21,316 bases of DNA from Methylorubrum extorquens (GTDB lineage Bacteria > Pseudomonadota > Alphaproteobacteria > Rhizobiales > Beijerinckiaceae). Every line of letters begins with the position of its first letter. Positions within the stretch are counted from its first letter, which is position 1. Below, in pieces: positions 13,194 to 21,316 of the stretch. Under the pieces are notes generated by a model. It worked only from the letters and a program-made list of their open reading frames with translations, had not been told where the DNA came from and did not search any database. The position numbers and the translations under genes are program-made. The stretch covers positions 1-21,316 of the forward strand of contig JAEUAC010000413.1 in the NCBI GenBank assembly GCA_019695455.1. Reading direction: 5' to 3'.

Positions 13194-13682
13194 ATGGCCC
13201 GCCCGTCCGGCCGGCTCGCGGCCCTCCTGATCCTGCTGGTCGCGGCCGCGACCGTCGGGGGCGCGCTCGCCTCCCAGCACGTGTTCGGCCTCGTGCCGTG
13301 CAAGCTCTGCCTGCTCCAGCGCTGGCCCTACTATCTCGGGGTCCCGCTCGCGGCCGCGACGATGCTGCCGCGCTCCGGCGGCGGCGCCTCGCGGGCCGGA
13401 CTCGGGCTCCTCGCGATCGTGTTCCTCGTGAGCGCGGGGCTCGGCGCCTACCATGCCGGCGTGGAATGGGGCTGGTTCCTCGGCCCCTCCGATTGCGGCG
13501 GCGGCGCCGGCGCGCCCGCACCCGGCGTCGGCGATCTCCTGCGATCGCTGGACCGGATCCGCGTCGTGAGCTGCACGGAGGCCGCCTGGCGCCTTCTCGG
13601 CCTCTCGCTCGCGGGCTGGAACGCCCTGGTCTCGCTCGCGCTCGCGGCGCTCGCGGGGGACGCCGCCCTCCGGCCGCGCTGA
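13194..13682 (+). CDS. dsbB: Disulfide bond formation protein B
   Basis: A 162-residue inner-membrane quinone reductase that reoxidises periplasmic DsbA. Both redox pairs are visible: Cys36-x2-Cys39 (VPCKLCLLQRWPYY) at the start of the first periplasmic loop, and Cys101 and Cys127 (SDCGG, VSCTEAAW) in the second loop. Four hydrophobic segments lie at about 8–26, 46–58, 67–86 and 134–154. The Q-R-W-P-Y after the first pair is the conserved quinone-proximal segment. ATG 13194 is four bases after the YqaA-type gene. It ends one base from the stop of the convergent Crp/Fnr gene, and I see no terminator hairpin between them. Confidence 0.9.
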   Translation: MARPSGRLAALLILLVAAATVGGALASQHVFGLVPCKLCLLQRWPYYLGVPLAAATMLPRSGGGASRAGLGLLAIVFLVSAGLGAYHAGVEWGWFLGPSDCGGGAGAPAPGVGDLLRSLDRIRVVSCTEAAWRLLGLSLAGWNALVSLALAALAGDAALRPR

Positions 13683-13683
13683 G

Positions 13684-14367
13684 CTATTCGTCCCGGAGCG
13701 CGGCGGCGACGCGCGCCTGCAGGATCTCGGGCTTCGTCAGGACCAGCGCGCCGCGGTTGCGCTCGATCAGGCCGTCCGCATCCATGGCCGTGAACTCGCG
13801 CGTGACCTGCTCGCGGCGGCAGCCGATCCGGGACGCCAGCACGTGGTGGAACGGCGGCGGCGACACCACCCGCTCGCCCTCGTGGCCGTTGCGCGGCACG
13901 GACAGGCGCAGGAGCTCCGCGTAGAGCCGGTGCCGCAGGTCCAGCACCGTCTGCTCCATCAGCCGCGCGTCGAGCTCGCGCACGCGCGTCGTCAGCAGGC
14001 GGAACACCTTGTGGGCGACCTGGGGCGACGAGAACACGATCTCGTGGAACACGGCCGCGCTCATCACGCAGACCTCGCCGCGCGTCAGCGCCGTGACGTT
14101 GGCGGAGCGCTTCACGCCGTCGAGCGCCGCCAGTTCGCCGAAGATGGCGCCGTTGCGCAGCTCGCCCAGGATGACTTCCTTGCCGGACCGCGTGCGGATG
14201 AGCACCCGCACCTCGCCCGTCATCAGGAAATAGACGTCGCTCGATGCATCGTCGAAGTCGAGCAAGGTCTCGTTCGGGCTGAAATAGCGCCACCGGACCC
14301 GGGACTCGAATGGAGCCAGGTCGACGATCACATCCTTGAAGAAGGCGACTTGGGTCAGGCGGTTCAT
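13684..14367 (-). CDS. Crp/Fnr-family transcriptional regulator
   Basis: A 227-residue regulator with an N-terminal cyclic-nucleotide-binding β barrel and a C-terminal winged helix. The barrel keeps FGELAAL (76–82) and Arg87-Ser88, the positions that contact cAMP phosphate in E. coli CRP (Gly71-Glu72, Arg82-Ser83). A dimerisation helix follows (about 115–145). The recognition helix IGCRREQVTREF (181–192) keeps the CRP Arg-Glu-x3-Arg triad (Arg185, Glu186, Arg190), so a TGTGA-like half-site is likely. There is no N-terminal cysteine cluster, so it is not an oxygen-sensing FNR. ATG 14367 has AGGGG five bases upstream; GTG 14373 is too close to it. Regulon unknown; it is alone on this strand after tRNA-Val. 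Confidence 0.9.
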   Translation of the reverse strand: MNRLTQVAFFKDVIVDLAPFESRVRWRYFSPNETLLDFDDASSDVYFLMTGEVRVLIRTRSGKEVILGELRNGAIFGELAALDGVKRSANVTALTRGEVCVMSAAVFHEIVFSSPQVAHKVFRLLTTRVRELDARLMEQTVLDLRHRLYAELLRLSVPRNGHEGERVVSPPPFHHVLASRIGCRREQVTREFTAMDADGLIERNRGALVLTKPEILQARVAAALRDE

Positions 14368-14471
14368 GGGCACCCCTGCGGCATCGCTGGCGACAGGACG
14401 GTCCCGGAGTCAAGTCTCGGTGCGGCACTCTGGCGCGCCGGGCCATCGGGCCGCGCGCAAAACCGGGGACA

Positions 14472-14514
14472 GCGCCCGGTCGCGGGCCGGCCGCCCGGCG
14501 CGACCGGCGGGCGC
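14472..14514 (-). terminator. Strong hairpin behind tRNA-Val
   Basis: CCGGTCGCG (14476–14484) pairs with CGCGACCGG (14499–14507), and after a 3-base bulge GCGC (14472–14475) pairs with GCGC (14511–14514). In minus-strand order it begins about ten bases after the tRNA CCA. It is a probable tRNA transcript end or processing barrier; it lacks a T-tract. A second GC-rich hairpin follows at 14433–14458. Confidence 0.45.
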
Positions 14515-14524
14515 CACTGAGGCC

Positions 14525-14600
14525 TGGTGGGCGGTGACGGGATCGAACCGCCGACCCTCTCGGTGTAAACGAGATGCTCTGCCAGCTGAGCTAACCGCCC
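14525..14600 (-). tRNA. tRNA-Val (anticodon UAC)
   Basis: A 76-base cloverleaf including an encoded CCA. The acceptor stem GGGCGGT (from 14600) pairs with ACCGCCC (14535–14529); the D arm is GCTC…GAGC; the anticodon stem TCTCG/CGAGA encloses loop TTTACAC with anticodon TAC (14567–14565); the T arm has GGCGG-TTCGATC-CCGTC. It reads GUA valine codons. It lies downstream of lon on the same strand, separated by the lon terminator. Confidence 0.97.
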
Positions 14601-14663
14601 GTCCGGCTCCTTTATCCGATCGATCGCCCCGGAGGCCAGTGCGACCGGCCCCGGAACGACGAA

Positions 14664-14685
14664 GGGCGGCGCGTGCGCGCCGCCC
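14664..14685 (-). terminator. lon terminator hairpin
   Basis: A GC-only 9-bp stem (GGGCGGCGC at 14664–14672, GCGCCGCCC at 14677–14685) with a 4-base loop starts nine bases after the lon stop. The tail on the minus strand is only moderately T-rich (TTCGTCGTT). Confidence 0.65.
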
Positions 14686-14694
14686 CCGTTCCCG

Positions 14695-17130
14695 TCAGTG
14701 CGCCACCATGCCGTGGGACTCGTCCTCGCCCACGCCCGACGGCTTGCGCGCCGCGTCGGCGGCCGACTGGTCCCACTCGATCGGCTCCGGCTGCCGCAGC
14801 AGCGCGTGCTGCAGCACCTGGTCCATGCGCGAGACCGGGATGATCTCGAGCCCGTTCTTCACTGAGTCCGGGATGTCCGCCAGGTCCTTGGCGTTCTCCT
14901 CGGGGATCAGCACCGTCTTGAGGCCGCCGCGGAGCGCCGCGAGCAGCTTCTCCTTGAGGCCGCCGATCGGCAGGACCCGCCCGCGCAGCGTCACCTCGCC
15001 CGTCATGGCGATGTCCCGCCGCACGGGGATGCCCGTGAGGATCGACGTGATGGCCGTCGCCATGGCGATGCCGGCGGACGGACCGTCCTTCGGCGTCGCG
15101 CCCTCGGGCACGTGGACGTGGATGTCCCGACGCTCGAAGAGGGGCGGCTGGATGCCGAAGTCGAGCGCCCGGGAGCGGACGTAGGACGCCGCCGCCGAGA
15201 TCGATTCCCGCATCACGTCCTTCAGGTTGCCCGTGACCGTCATCTTCCCCTTGCCGGGGATGGCGACGCCCTCGATCGTCAGGAGCTCGCCGCCGACCTC
15301 CGTCCAGGCGAGACCCGTCACGACGCCGACCTGGTCCTCCGTCTCGACCTCGCCGTAGCGGTACTTCGGCACGCCGAGATACGCTTCGAGCTTGGCGAGA
15401 TCGATCGCGACGACCTTGGTCTTCGTGATGATGATCTCCTTCACGGCCTTGCGGACGAGGTTGGAGATCTCGCGCTCGAGGTTCCGGACGCCGGCCTCGC
15501 GGGTGTAGCGGCGGATGAGCTCGAGCAGCGCGTCGTCCTGGACCGACCATTCCTTCTCGCTGACGCCGTGCTTCTTCAGCGCCTGCGGGATGAGGTGGGT
15601 CTTGGCGATCTCGAGCTTCTCGTCCTCCGTGTAGCCGGCGATGCGGATCACCTCCATCCGGTCCAGGAGGGCCGGCGGGATGTTCAGCGTGTTGGCCGTC
15701 GTCACGAACATGACGTCGGACAGGTCGTAATCCACCTCGAGGTAGTGGTCGTTGAAGGTGTGGTTCTGCTCGGGATCGAGAACCTCGAGGAGCGCGGCCG
15801 ACGGGTCGCCCCGGAAGTCCATGCCCATCTTGTCGATCTCGTCGAGCAGGATGAGCGGGTTGGACGTCTTGGCCTTGCGCATCGACTGGATGATCTTGCC
15901 GGGCAGCGAGCCGATATAGGTCCGCCGGTGGCCGCGGATCTCCGCCTCGTCGCGCACGCCGCCGAGCGACATGCGGACGAACTCGCGGCCCGTCGACTTC
16001 GCGATGGACTTGCCGAGCGAGGTCTTGCCGACGCCGGGAGGCCCGACGAGGCAGAGGATCGGCCCGGTCATCTTGTTCACGCGCTGCTGCACGGCGAGGT
16101 ACTCGACGATGCGCTCCTTCACCTTCTCGAGGCCGAAGTGATCGGAATCGAGCAGGGCCTGGGCGCCGACGAGGTCCTTCTTGATCTTCGAGCGGCGGCC
16201 CCACGGGATGCCGAGCAGCCAGTCGAGGTAGTTGCGCACCACCGTCGCCTCGGCCGACATCGGCGACATCTGGCGGAGCTTCTTCAGCTCGCCCTTCGCC
16301 TTCTCGCGGGCCTCCTTCGTCAGCTTGGTCTTCTCGATCCGCTCCTCGAGCTCGGCCAGCTCGTCCTTGCCGTCCTCCGAATCGCCCAGCTCCTTCTGGA
16401 TCGCCTTCATCTGCTCGTTGAGGTAGTACTCCCGCTGCGTCTTCTCCATCTGGCGCTTGACGCGCGTGCGGATGCGCTTCTCGACCTGCAGGACGGAGAT
16501 CTCGCTCTCCATCAGGCCGAGCACCTTCTCGAGCCGCTGGGCGACCGTCTTCGTCGCCAGGACCTCCTGCTTGTCGGAGATCTTCACGGCGAGGTGGGAC
16601 GCGATGGTGTCGGCGAGCTTCGACGGATCGTCGATCTGGGTCACGGCCGAGACGACCTCGGGCGAGACCTTCTTGTTCAGCTTCACGTAGTTCTCGAACT
16701 CGGACACGACGGACCGGGCCAGCGCCTCGGCCTCGACCTTGTCGCCCTCGCCGTCGCCGAGCGCCTCGGCCTCGGCCTCGTAGAACTCGTCGGTGCGGAC
16801 GTAGCGGCGCACGGAGGCGCGCGTCGCCCCCTCCACCAGCACCTTCACGGTGCCGTCCGGCAGCTTCAGGAGCTGCAGCACGGAGGCGAGCGTGCCGGTG
16901 TCGAAGATGGCGTCGGCGGCCGGATCGTCGTCGGTCGCGTTCATCTGGGTGGCGAGCAGGATGTGGCGGTCTCCCTTGACCACCTCCTCCAGCGCCTTGA
17001 TCGACTTCTCGCGCCCGACGAAGAGCGGGACGATCATGTGGGGGAACACGACGATGTCGCGCAGCGGCAGCACCGGGTAGGTGCCCACCGTTCCCGGCTC
17101 GACGGGCGTGCGCGTCTTCTGGTCTGTCAT
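14695..17130 (-). CDS. lon: ATP-dependent protease La
   Basis: An 811-residue LonA homohexameric AAA+ serine protease that degrades misfolded and regulatory cytosolic proteins. Domains in order: N-terminal LAN domain (about 18–210, YPVLPLRDIVVFPHMIVPLF), coiled linker (about 215–290), AAA+ module with Walker A GPPGVGKT (363–370), Walker B ILLDEID (427–433) and sensor/arginine motifs, then the protease domain with catalytic Ser685 (KDGPSAG) and Lys726 (GGLKEK). The length fits the alphaproteobacterial family (about 800–810). ATG 17130 has AAGGA six bases upstream. The 273-base gap before it holds a heat-shock-like promoter. No hupB gene follows; tRNA-Val does. The last 25 residues are a variable, hydrophilic tail. 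Confidence 0.98.
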   Translation of the reverse strand: MTDQKTRTPVEPGTVGTYPVLPLRDIVVFPHMIVPLFVGREKSIKALEEVVKGDRHILLATQMNATDDDPAADAIFDTGTLASVLQLLKLPDGTVKVLVEGATRASVRRYVRTDEFYEAEAEALGDGEGDKVEAEALARSVVSEFENYVKLNKKVSPEVVSAVTQIDDPSKLADTIASHLAVKISDKQEVLATKTVAQRLEKVLGLMESEISVLQVEKRIRTRVKRQMEKTQREYYLNEQMKAIQKELGDSEDGKDELAELEERIEKTKLTKEAREKAKGELKKLRQMSPMSAEATVVRNYLDWLLGIPWGRRSKIKKDLVGAQALLDSDHFGLEKVKERIVEYLAVQQRVNKMTGPILCLVGPPGVGKTSLGKSIAKSTGREFVRMSLGGVRDEAEIRGHRRTYIGSLPGKIIQSMRKAKTSNPLILLDEIDKMGMDFRGDPSAALLEVLDPEQNHTFNDHYLEVDYDLSDVMFVTTANTLNIPPALLDRMEVIRIAGYTEDEKLEIAKTHLIPQALKKHGVSEKEWSVQDDALLELIRRYTREAGVRNLEREISNLVRKAVKEIIITKTKVVAIDLAKLEAYLGVPKYRYGEVETEDQVGVVTGLAWTEVGGELLTIEGVAIPGKGKMTVTGNLKDVMRESISAAASYVRSRALDFGIQPPLFERRDIHVHVPEGATPKDGPSAGIAMATAITSILTGIPVRRDIAMTGEVTLRGRVLPIGGLKEKLLAALRGGLKTVLIPEENAKDLADIPDSVKNGLEIIPVSRMDQVLQHALLRQPEPIEWDQSAADAARKPSGVGEDESHGMVAH

Positions 17131-17282
17131 CGAACGTCCTTAGACCTGTTCGGCCGCGCCGCCCTCGGAATGAGCGGGAGCGGGGCCGGGAGGACCGGTG
17201 GCTCGGATCGGCTAGGAGCCGGTCGCCGCCGGTACGGGGTCACGCACCTCGAACGCATGAGCGTACATGTGCCACGCAGAGA

Positions 17283-17314
17283 GTAAGGTGGCCGCTCGCC
17301 GGGGGGCTTTCAAG
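17283..17314 (-). promoter_or_regulatory. Candidate RpoH (heat-shock) promoter for lon
   Basis: On the minus strand CTTGAAA (17314–17308) matches the RpoH −35. A −10-like CCACCTTACT lies at 17292–17283, about 15 bases further on. It is 150 bases before lon, a known heat-shock gene in proteobacteria, which supports the assignment. The −10 match is imperfect. Confidence 0.4.
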
Positions 17315-17343
17315 CGACATTCCGGTCGCACCCGGCGGGCATG

Positions 17344-17365
17344 GCGGCCGGCCCGGGCCGGCCGC
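17344..17365 (-). terminator. 22-bp perfect palindrome behind clpX
   Basis: GCGGCCGGCCC (17344–17354) is followed at once by its exact inverse (17355–17365). As RNA it would form a 9-bp stem with a 4-base loop, 38 bases after the clpX stop. It is likely the clpX transcript terminator, without a T-tract; a bound-protein role is possible. Confidence 0.5.
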
Positions 17366-17403
17366 GGGCGCGCTGACCCGGACGGGCCGCGCGCGCCGCG
17401 CGA

Positions 17404-18666
<1,263 letters not shown>

Positions 18667-18902
18667 CGTCTCGTCTCCAGTCGGTTCGCGGCCGTCGGGA
18701 CGACCGCGAATCACGAAAAAGGTTAGGATGCGGCACGCTAACGAAAAGTAGCCTGTCCACCCTCCGCCCGTCGTCGCCCCCGGGTCGGCCCGCGTCGGAG
18801 CCGAAGCCGAGCGGGATGCAAACACGGGGAGGAAGCGGGATCAATAGCCCCGAGATGGAGGCTGGACCGCGCCCTCCCAGGCTTGCGGGGCCCCTTGCGC
18901 GC
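18667..18902. promoter_or_regulatory. clpP–clpX intergenic region
   Basis: These 236 bases have no gene. On the minus strand, GTTAG and CTAAC (5-bp stem, about 18742–18722) are followed by CCTTTTTCG, a weak terminator-like element. An imperfect hairpin at 18689–18708 (GCGG-CGTC…GACG-CCGC) lies before the clpX ribosome-binding site. I cannot identify a convincing promoter pair, though one is expected here. Confidence 0.3.
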
Positions 18903-19529
18903 TCAGGCCGCAGCCGGCTCCGGCCGCTTCGTGAGCACCTGATCGATGATCCCGAACTCCTGCGCGGCCTCGGCCGTCATGAAGTTGTCGCGCTCCAGCG
19001 CCTGCTCGATCGCGTCGAGGTCGCGGCCCGTGTGGCGGACGTAGATCTCGTTCAGGCGGCGCTTCAGCGCCTCGATCTCGCGGGCGTGGATGAGGATGTC
19101 CGTCGCCTGCCCCTGGAACCCGCCGGAGGGCTGGTGGACCATGATGCGCGCGTTCGACAGCGCGAACCGGTGATCCTTCTCGCCCGCGCAGAGCAGCAGC
19201 GAGCCCATGGAGGCGGCCTGGCCGACGCACAGCGTCGCGACCGGGCAGCGGATGAACTGCATCGTGTCGTAGATCGACAGGCCCGACGTCACCACGCCGC
19301 CCGGCGAGTTGATGTAGAAGGAGATCTCCTTCTTCGGGTTCTCGGCCTCGAGGAACAGGAGCTGCGCCACGATCAGCGAGGCGGAGTAGTCCTCGACCGG
19401 CCCGGTCAGGAAGATGATGCGCTCGCGCAGCAGCCGCGAGTAGATGTCGAAGGCGCGCTCGCCCCGGCTCGACTGCTCGACCACCATGGGCACGAGCGTG
19501 TTGTTGAAGACGGCGACCGGATCTCTCAT
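18903..19529 (-). CDS. clpP: ATP-dependent Clp protease proteolytic subunit
   Basis: A 208-residue ClpP serine peptidase that forms the tetradecameric chamber of ClpXP/ClpAP. The catalytic triad is intact: Ser107 (GQAASMGSLLL), His132 (IMVHQPSGG) and Asp181 (ALERDNFMTA). The NSPGG oxyanion-side loop (74–78) is present. The N-terminus RDPVAVFNNTLVPMVVEQS matches the alphaproteobacterial ClpP that is processed to the mature form. ATG 19529 is chosen, with a modest purine-rich GCGAGAG just before it. It is 79 bases after tig, separated by a hairpin (19551–19571), and precedes clpX. Confidence 0.98.
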   Translation of the reverse strand: MRDPVAVFNNTLVPMVVEQSSRGERAFDIYSRLLRERIIFLTGPVEDYSASLIVAQLLFLEAENPKKEISFYINSPGGVVTSGLSIYDTMQFIRCPVATLCVGQAASMGSLLLCAGEKDHRFALSNARIMVHQPSGGFQGQATDILIHAREIEALKRRLNEIYVRHTGRDLDAIEQALERDNFMTAEAAQEFGIIDQVLTKRPEPAAA

Positions 19530-19550
19530 TGCTCTCGCTTCGCTCCGGGT

Positions 19551-19571
19551 GCCGCCGCGACACGCGGCGGC
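19551..19571 (-). terminator. Hairpin between tig and clpP
   Basis: GCCGCCGCG (19551–19559) and CGCGGCGGC (19563–19571) form a 9-bp stem with a 3-base loop, 37 bases after the tig stop and 21 bases before clpP. There is no T-tract. It may end part of the tig transcripts or mark a processing site that sets the tig:clpP ratio. Confidence 0.4.
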
Positions 19572-19608
19572 CCCTCCCCCAGGATGATACGCAGACGCTT
19601 CGGCCCGA

Positions 19609-20973
19609 TCAGGACGCGGCGGCTTCCGCCTTGTCGTCCTCGTCGTCCCGGAACAGCTCGTCGCGCGACATCGGCTCGTCGACGACCGTCACGCGACCGA
19701 GGATGTGGTCGACCGTCTTCTCCTCGAGGATCGGCGCCCGCAGCTCCGACTTGGCCTGCGGGTTCTTCTGGTAGAACTCCCAGACCTGCCGCTCCTGGCC
19801 CGGGTACTGCCGGACCCGGTCGACGAGAGCCCGGTCGACCTCCTCGTCGCTGACCTGGATATCGGCGCTCGACCCCACCTTCGCAAGAACGAGCCCGAGA
19901 CGGACGCGGCGCTCGGCGATGCGGCGGTACTCGTCGCGCGCCTTCTCCTCCGTCGTGTCCTCGTCGGCGAAGGTGCGGCCGTTGTTCTTCAGGTCGGCCT
20001 CGACCTGCGACCACACGGCGTTGAACTCCTGCTCGACGAGCCCCTCGGGCAGCTCGAAGCCGTACTTGGCGTCGAGCGCGTCGAGCAGCTCCTTCTTCAC
20101 GCGGCGGCGGGACTGGGCCTCGTAGTCGCCCGAGATCGCGCCGCGCACGGCCTCCTTGAGCTTGTCGAGGCTCTCGAGGCCGAAGCCCTTGGCGAGCTCG
20201 TCGTCGATCACGCTCTCGCCGGGCGCCGAGATCTCCTTCACGGTCACGGCGAAGGAGGCCGCCTTGCCGGCGAGCTCCGTCGAGCCGTAGTTCTCGGGGA
20301 AGGACACGTCCACCGTCCGCTCCTCGCCGGCCTTCGCGCCGACGAGCTGCTCCTCGAAGCCCGGGATGAACTGGCCCGAGCCGATCTCGACCGTGATGTC
20401 CTGCGCCGTGCCGCCCTCGAAGGCGACGCCGTCGATCGTGCCGACGAAGTCGACCTTGACGCGATCGCCGGCCGCGGCCTCGCCGTCCTTCGCCGCGTAG
20501 GCGCGGTTCTGGGCGGCCATGCGGTTGAGGGCGGTGTCGAGGTCCTCGTCCGACACGGTCGCGACCGGCTTCTTCACCGTGACGTCCGACAGGTCGGCGA
20601 GCTCGAAGATCGGCAGCACCTCGAGCGCCACCGTGAAGTCGAGGTCGCCCTTGGCGTCGAGCGCCTTCTCGACCTCCTCCTGGCTCTCGGGCATGTCGAT
20701 CTTGGGCGCGAGCGCCAGCTTCAGATCGTTGTCCTCGATGATCTTGCGGTTCGCCTCGTTGACGGCGTTCTGCACGACGTCGGCCATGACCGAGCGGCCG
20801 TAGAGCTTGCGCAGATGCGCGAGCGGCACCTTGCCCGGCCGGAACCCGTTGATGCGGACCCGGCCCTTGAGCGTGTTCAGCTCGCTCGTCAGACGCTCCG
20901 CCAGCTCCGCGGCAGGCAGGGTGACCTTGTACTCCCGCTTCAGCCCTTCGGACCTCAACTCCGTGACCTGCAT
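19609..20973 (-). CDS. tig: Trigger factor
   Basis: A 454-residue ribosome-associated chaperone and prolyl isomerase that meets nascent chains at the exit tunnel. The ribosome-docking signature GFRPGKVP is at 43–50 in the N-terminal domain, followed by the FKBP-type PPIase domain (about 150–245, GDRVKVDFVGTIDG, IPGFEEQLVGAK, FPENY) and a helical C-terminal chaperone domain ending in a charged RDDEDDKAEAAAS tail. The length fits the family (about 430–470). The open frame runs far upstream through the tRNA, which is chance; ATG 20973 has AAGGG eight bases before it. It is first of the tig–clpP–clpX–lon block, right behind tRNA-Leu. Confidence 0.97.
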   Translation of the reverse strand: MQVTELRSEGLKREYKVTLPAAELAERLTSELNTLKGRVRINGFRPGKVPLAHLRKLYGRSVMADVVQNAVNEANRKIIEDNDLKLALAPKIDMPESQEEVEKALDAKGDLDFTVALEVLPIFELADLSDVTVKKPVATVSDEDLDTALNRMAAQNRAYAAKDGEAAAGDRVKVDFVGTIDGVAFEGGTAQDITVEIGSGQFIPGFEEQLVGAKAGEERTVDVSFPENYGSTELAGKAASFAVTVKEISAPGESVIDDELAKGFGLESLDKLKEAVRGAISGDYEAQSRRRVKKELLDALDAKYGFELPEGLVEQEFNAVWSQVEADLKNNGRTFADEDTTEEKARDEYRRIAERRVRLGLVLAKVGSSADIQVSDEEVDRALVDRVRQYPGQERQVWEFYQKNPQAKSELRAPILEEKTVDHILGRVTVVDEPMSRDELFRDDEDDKAEAAAS

Positions 20974-20994
20974 CGACCTCGCCCTTATGTCTGA

Positions 20995-21009
20995 CGCGGG
21001 AATCCCGCG
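20995..21009. promoter_or_regulatory. Palindrome in the tig leader
   Basis: CGCGGGA (20995–21001), one base, TCCCGCG (21003–21009): a perfect 7-bp inverted repeat, 22 bases before the tig start and just before its ribosome-binding site. It may be an operator or a small leader hairpin. Confidence 0.3.
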
Positions 21010-21058
21010 CCCTCGGCCGTCTCCGGCCCCTGAATTCACCTGATCCTCGCGGCGGGAT

Positions 21059-21143
21059 TGGTGCGGGCGGAGGGACTCGAACCCCCACGACTTTCGCCAC
21101 TGGAACCTAAATCCAGCGCGTCTACCAGTTCCGCCACGCCCGC
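21059..21143 (-). tRNA. tRNA-Leu (anticodon UAG)
   Basis: An 85-base class-II tRNA with encoded CCA. The acceptor GCGGGCG (from 21143) pairs with CGCCCGC (21069–21063); the anticodon stem CTGGA/TCCAG encloses loop TTTAGGT with anticodon TAG (21109–21107). A long variable arm (TGGCGAAAGTCGT) marks a leucine tRNA, and the T arm holds GGTTCGAGTCC. It decodes CUA and probably other CUN codons. It lies 85 bases before tig on the same strand. Confidence 0.97.
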
Positions 21144-21316
21144 TCGCCGGCCGCGTTGCGGTCGCGCGGGCTCTTCCCATAAGATGGGGACAGCGGCAAG
21201 CCTCGGCATCCCGGCCCCTCCGCGGAGGCGGCCGCCCTCCCCGCTCGGCGAGGCCGCCTTCCCGCCCGGGCGAGGCCGCCCCTTGACGGGCGGGGGCGGT
21301 CCGATCCACGCCCCGC
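21144..21316. other. Window edge upstream of tRNA-Leu, no gene seen
   Basis: No credible coding frame. It presumably holds the tRNA-Leu promoter; a TCTTAT on the minus strand near 21182 is −10-like, but I find no matching −35. A 12-base direct repeat GGCGAGGCCGCC occurs at 21247–21258 and 21269–21280, 22 bases apart, with a near-copy before it around 21224–21236. Confidence 0.3.

Noticed and set aside
13684..14367. Oxygen-sensing FNR/FixK identity for the Crp/Fnr protein
   Set aside because: It lacks the N-terminal cysteine cluster of FNR and keeps CRP-like ligand and DNA-contact residues; a specific symbol is not justified.
15112..17286. 724-codon open frame on the plus strand opposite lon
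   Set aside because: It is antisense to a complete lon gene, and its translation is low-complexity Leu/Arg/His/Asp text typical of GC-rich shadows.
19609..21309. Trigger factor extended through tRNA-Leu
   Set aside because: The extension crosses a tRNA gene and is not like any Tig N-terminus; ATG 20973 has a ribosome-binding site.

Overview
This is a very GC-rich chromosomal stretch from an alphaproteobacterium. The likely group is the Hyphomicrobiales (Rhizobiales), near Methylobacteriaceae and relatives; this placement is inferred from gene order, protein style and GC content, not from a search. Two tRNA genes with encoded CCA ends, the block tRNA-Leu–tig–clpP–clpX–lon–tRNA-Val, and the block argD–argF–hslO are typical of core alphaproteobacterial chromosomes. 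I see no phage, transposon, integron, CRISPR array or other mobile element, and base composition is uniform.

Layout (left to right). 90–2489 (minus): a small conserved hypothetical gene, then ygfZ, tag and an HD-domain hydrolase, the last three joined by two 4-base GTGA stop/start overlaps. 2597–4892 (minus): an SDR oxidoreductase, a secreted FG-GAP/VCBS-repeat protein and a Nudix hydrolase, again joined by GTGA overlaps. 5064–7447 (plus): a DUF2188 protein, apaG, argE (which appears to use a non-standard start codon) and an exported CHRD-domain protein. 7466–11676 (minus): argD–argF–hslO–DUF2332, a tight arginine-biosynthesis and redox-chaperone operon. 11834–12454 (minus): mobA. 12608–13682 (plus): a YqaA/DedA-type membrane protein and dsbB. 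13684–14367 (minus): a Crp/Fnr-family regulator. 14525–14600: tRNA-Val(UAC). 14695–20973 (minus): lon, clpX, clpP and tig, the ATP-dependent proteolysis and nascent-chain folding block. 21059–21143: tRNA-Leu(UAG). No stretch longer than about 300 bases lacks a gene.

Functionally the window combines protein quality control (tig, clpP, clpX, lon, hslO, dsbB), arginine biosynthesis (argE, argD, argF), Fe-S/folate and DNA repair functions (ygfZ, tag), molybdenum cofactor maturation (mobA) and several widespread but poorly understood genes (DUF2332, DUF2188, the FG-GAP protein, the 83-residue protein). I do not see an obviously new multi-gene system. The most interesting signals are regulatory: an EcfG-like (general stress response) promoter followed at once by a hairpin touching the ribosome-binding site of the CHRD gene; a strong promoter followed directly by an intrinsic-terminator-like hairpin ahead of argD; a heat-shock-like promoter before lon; a CtrA-like box before the small hypothetical gene; and argE apparently starting at CTG inside the apaG stop codon.
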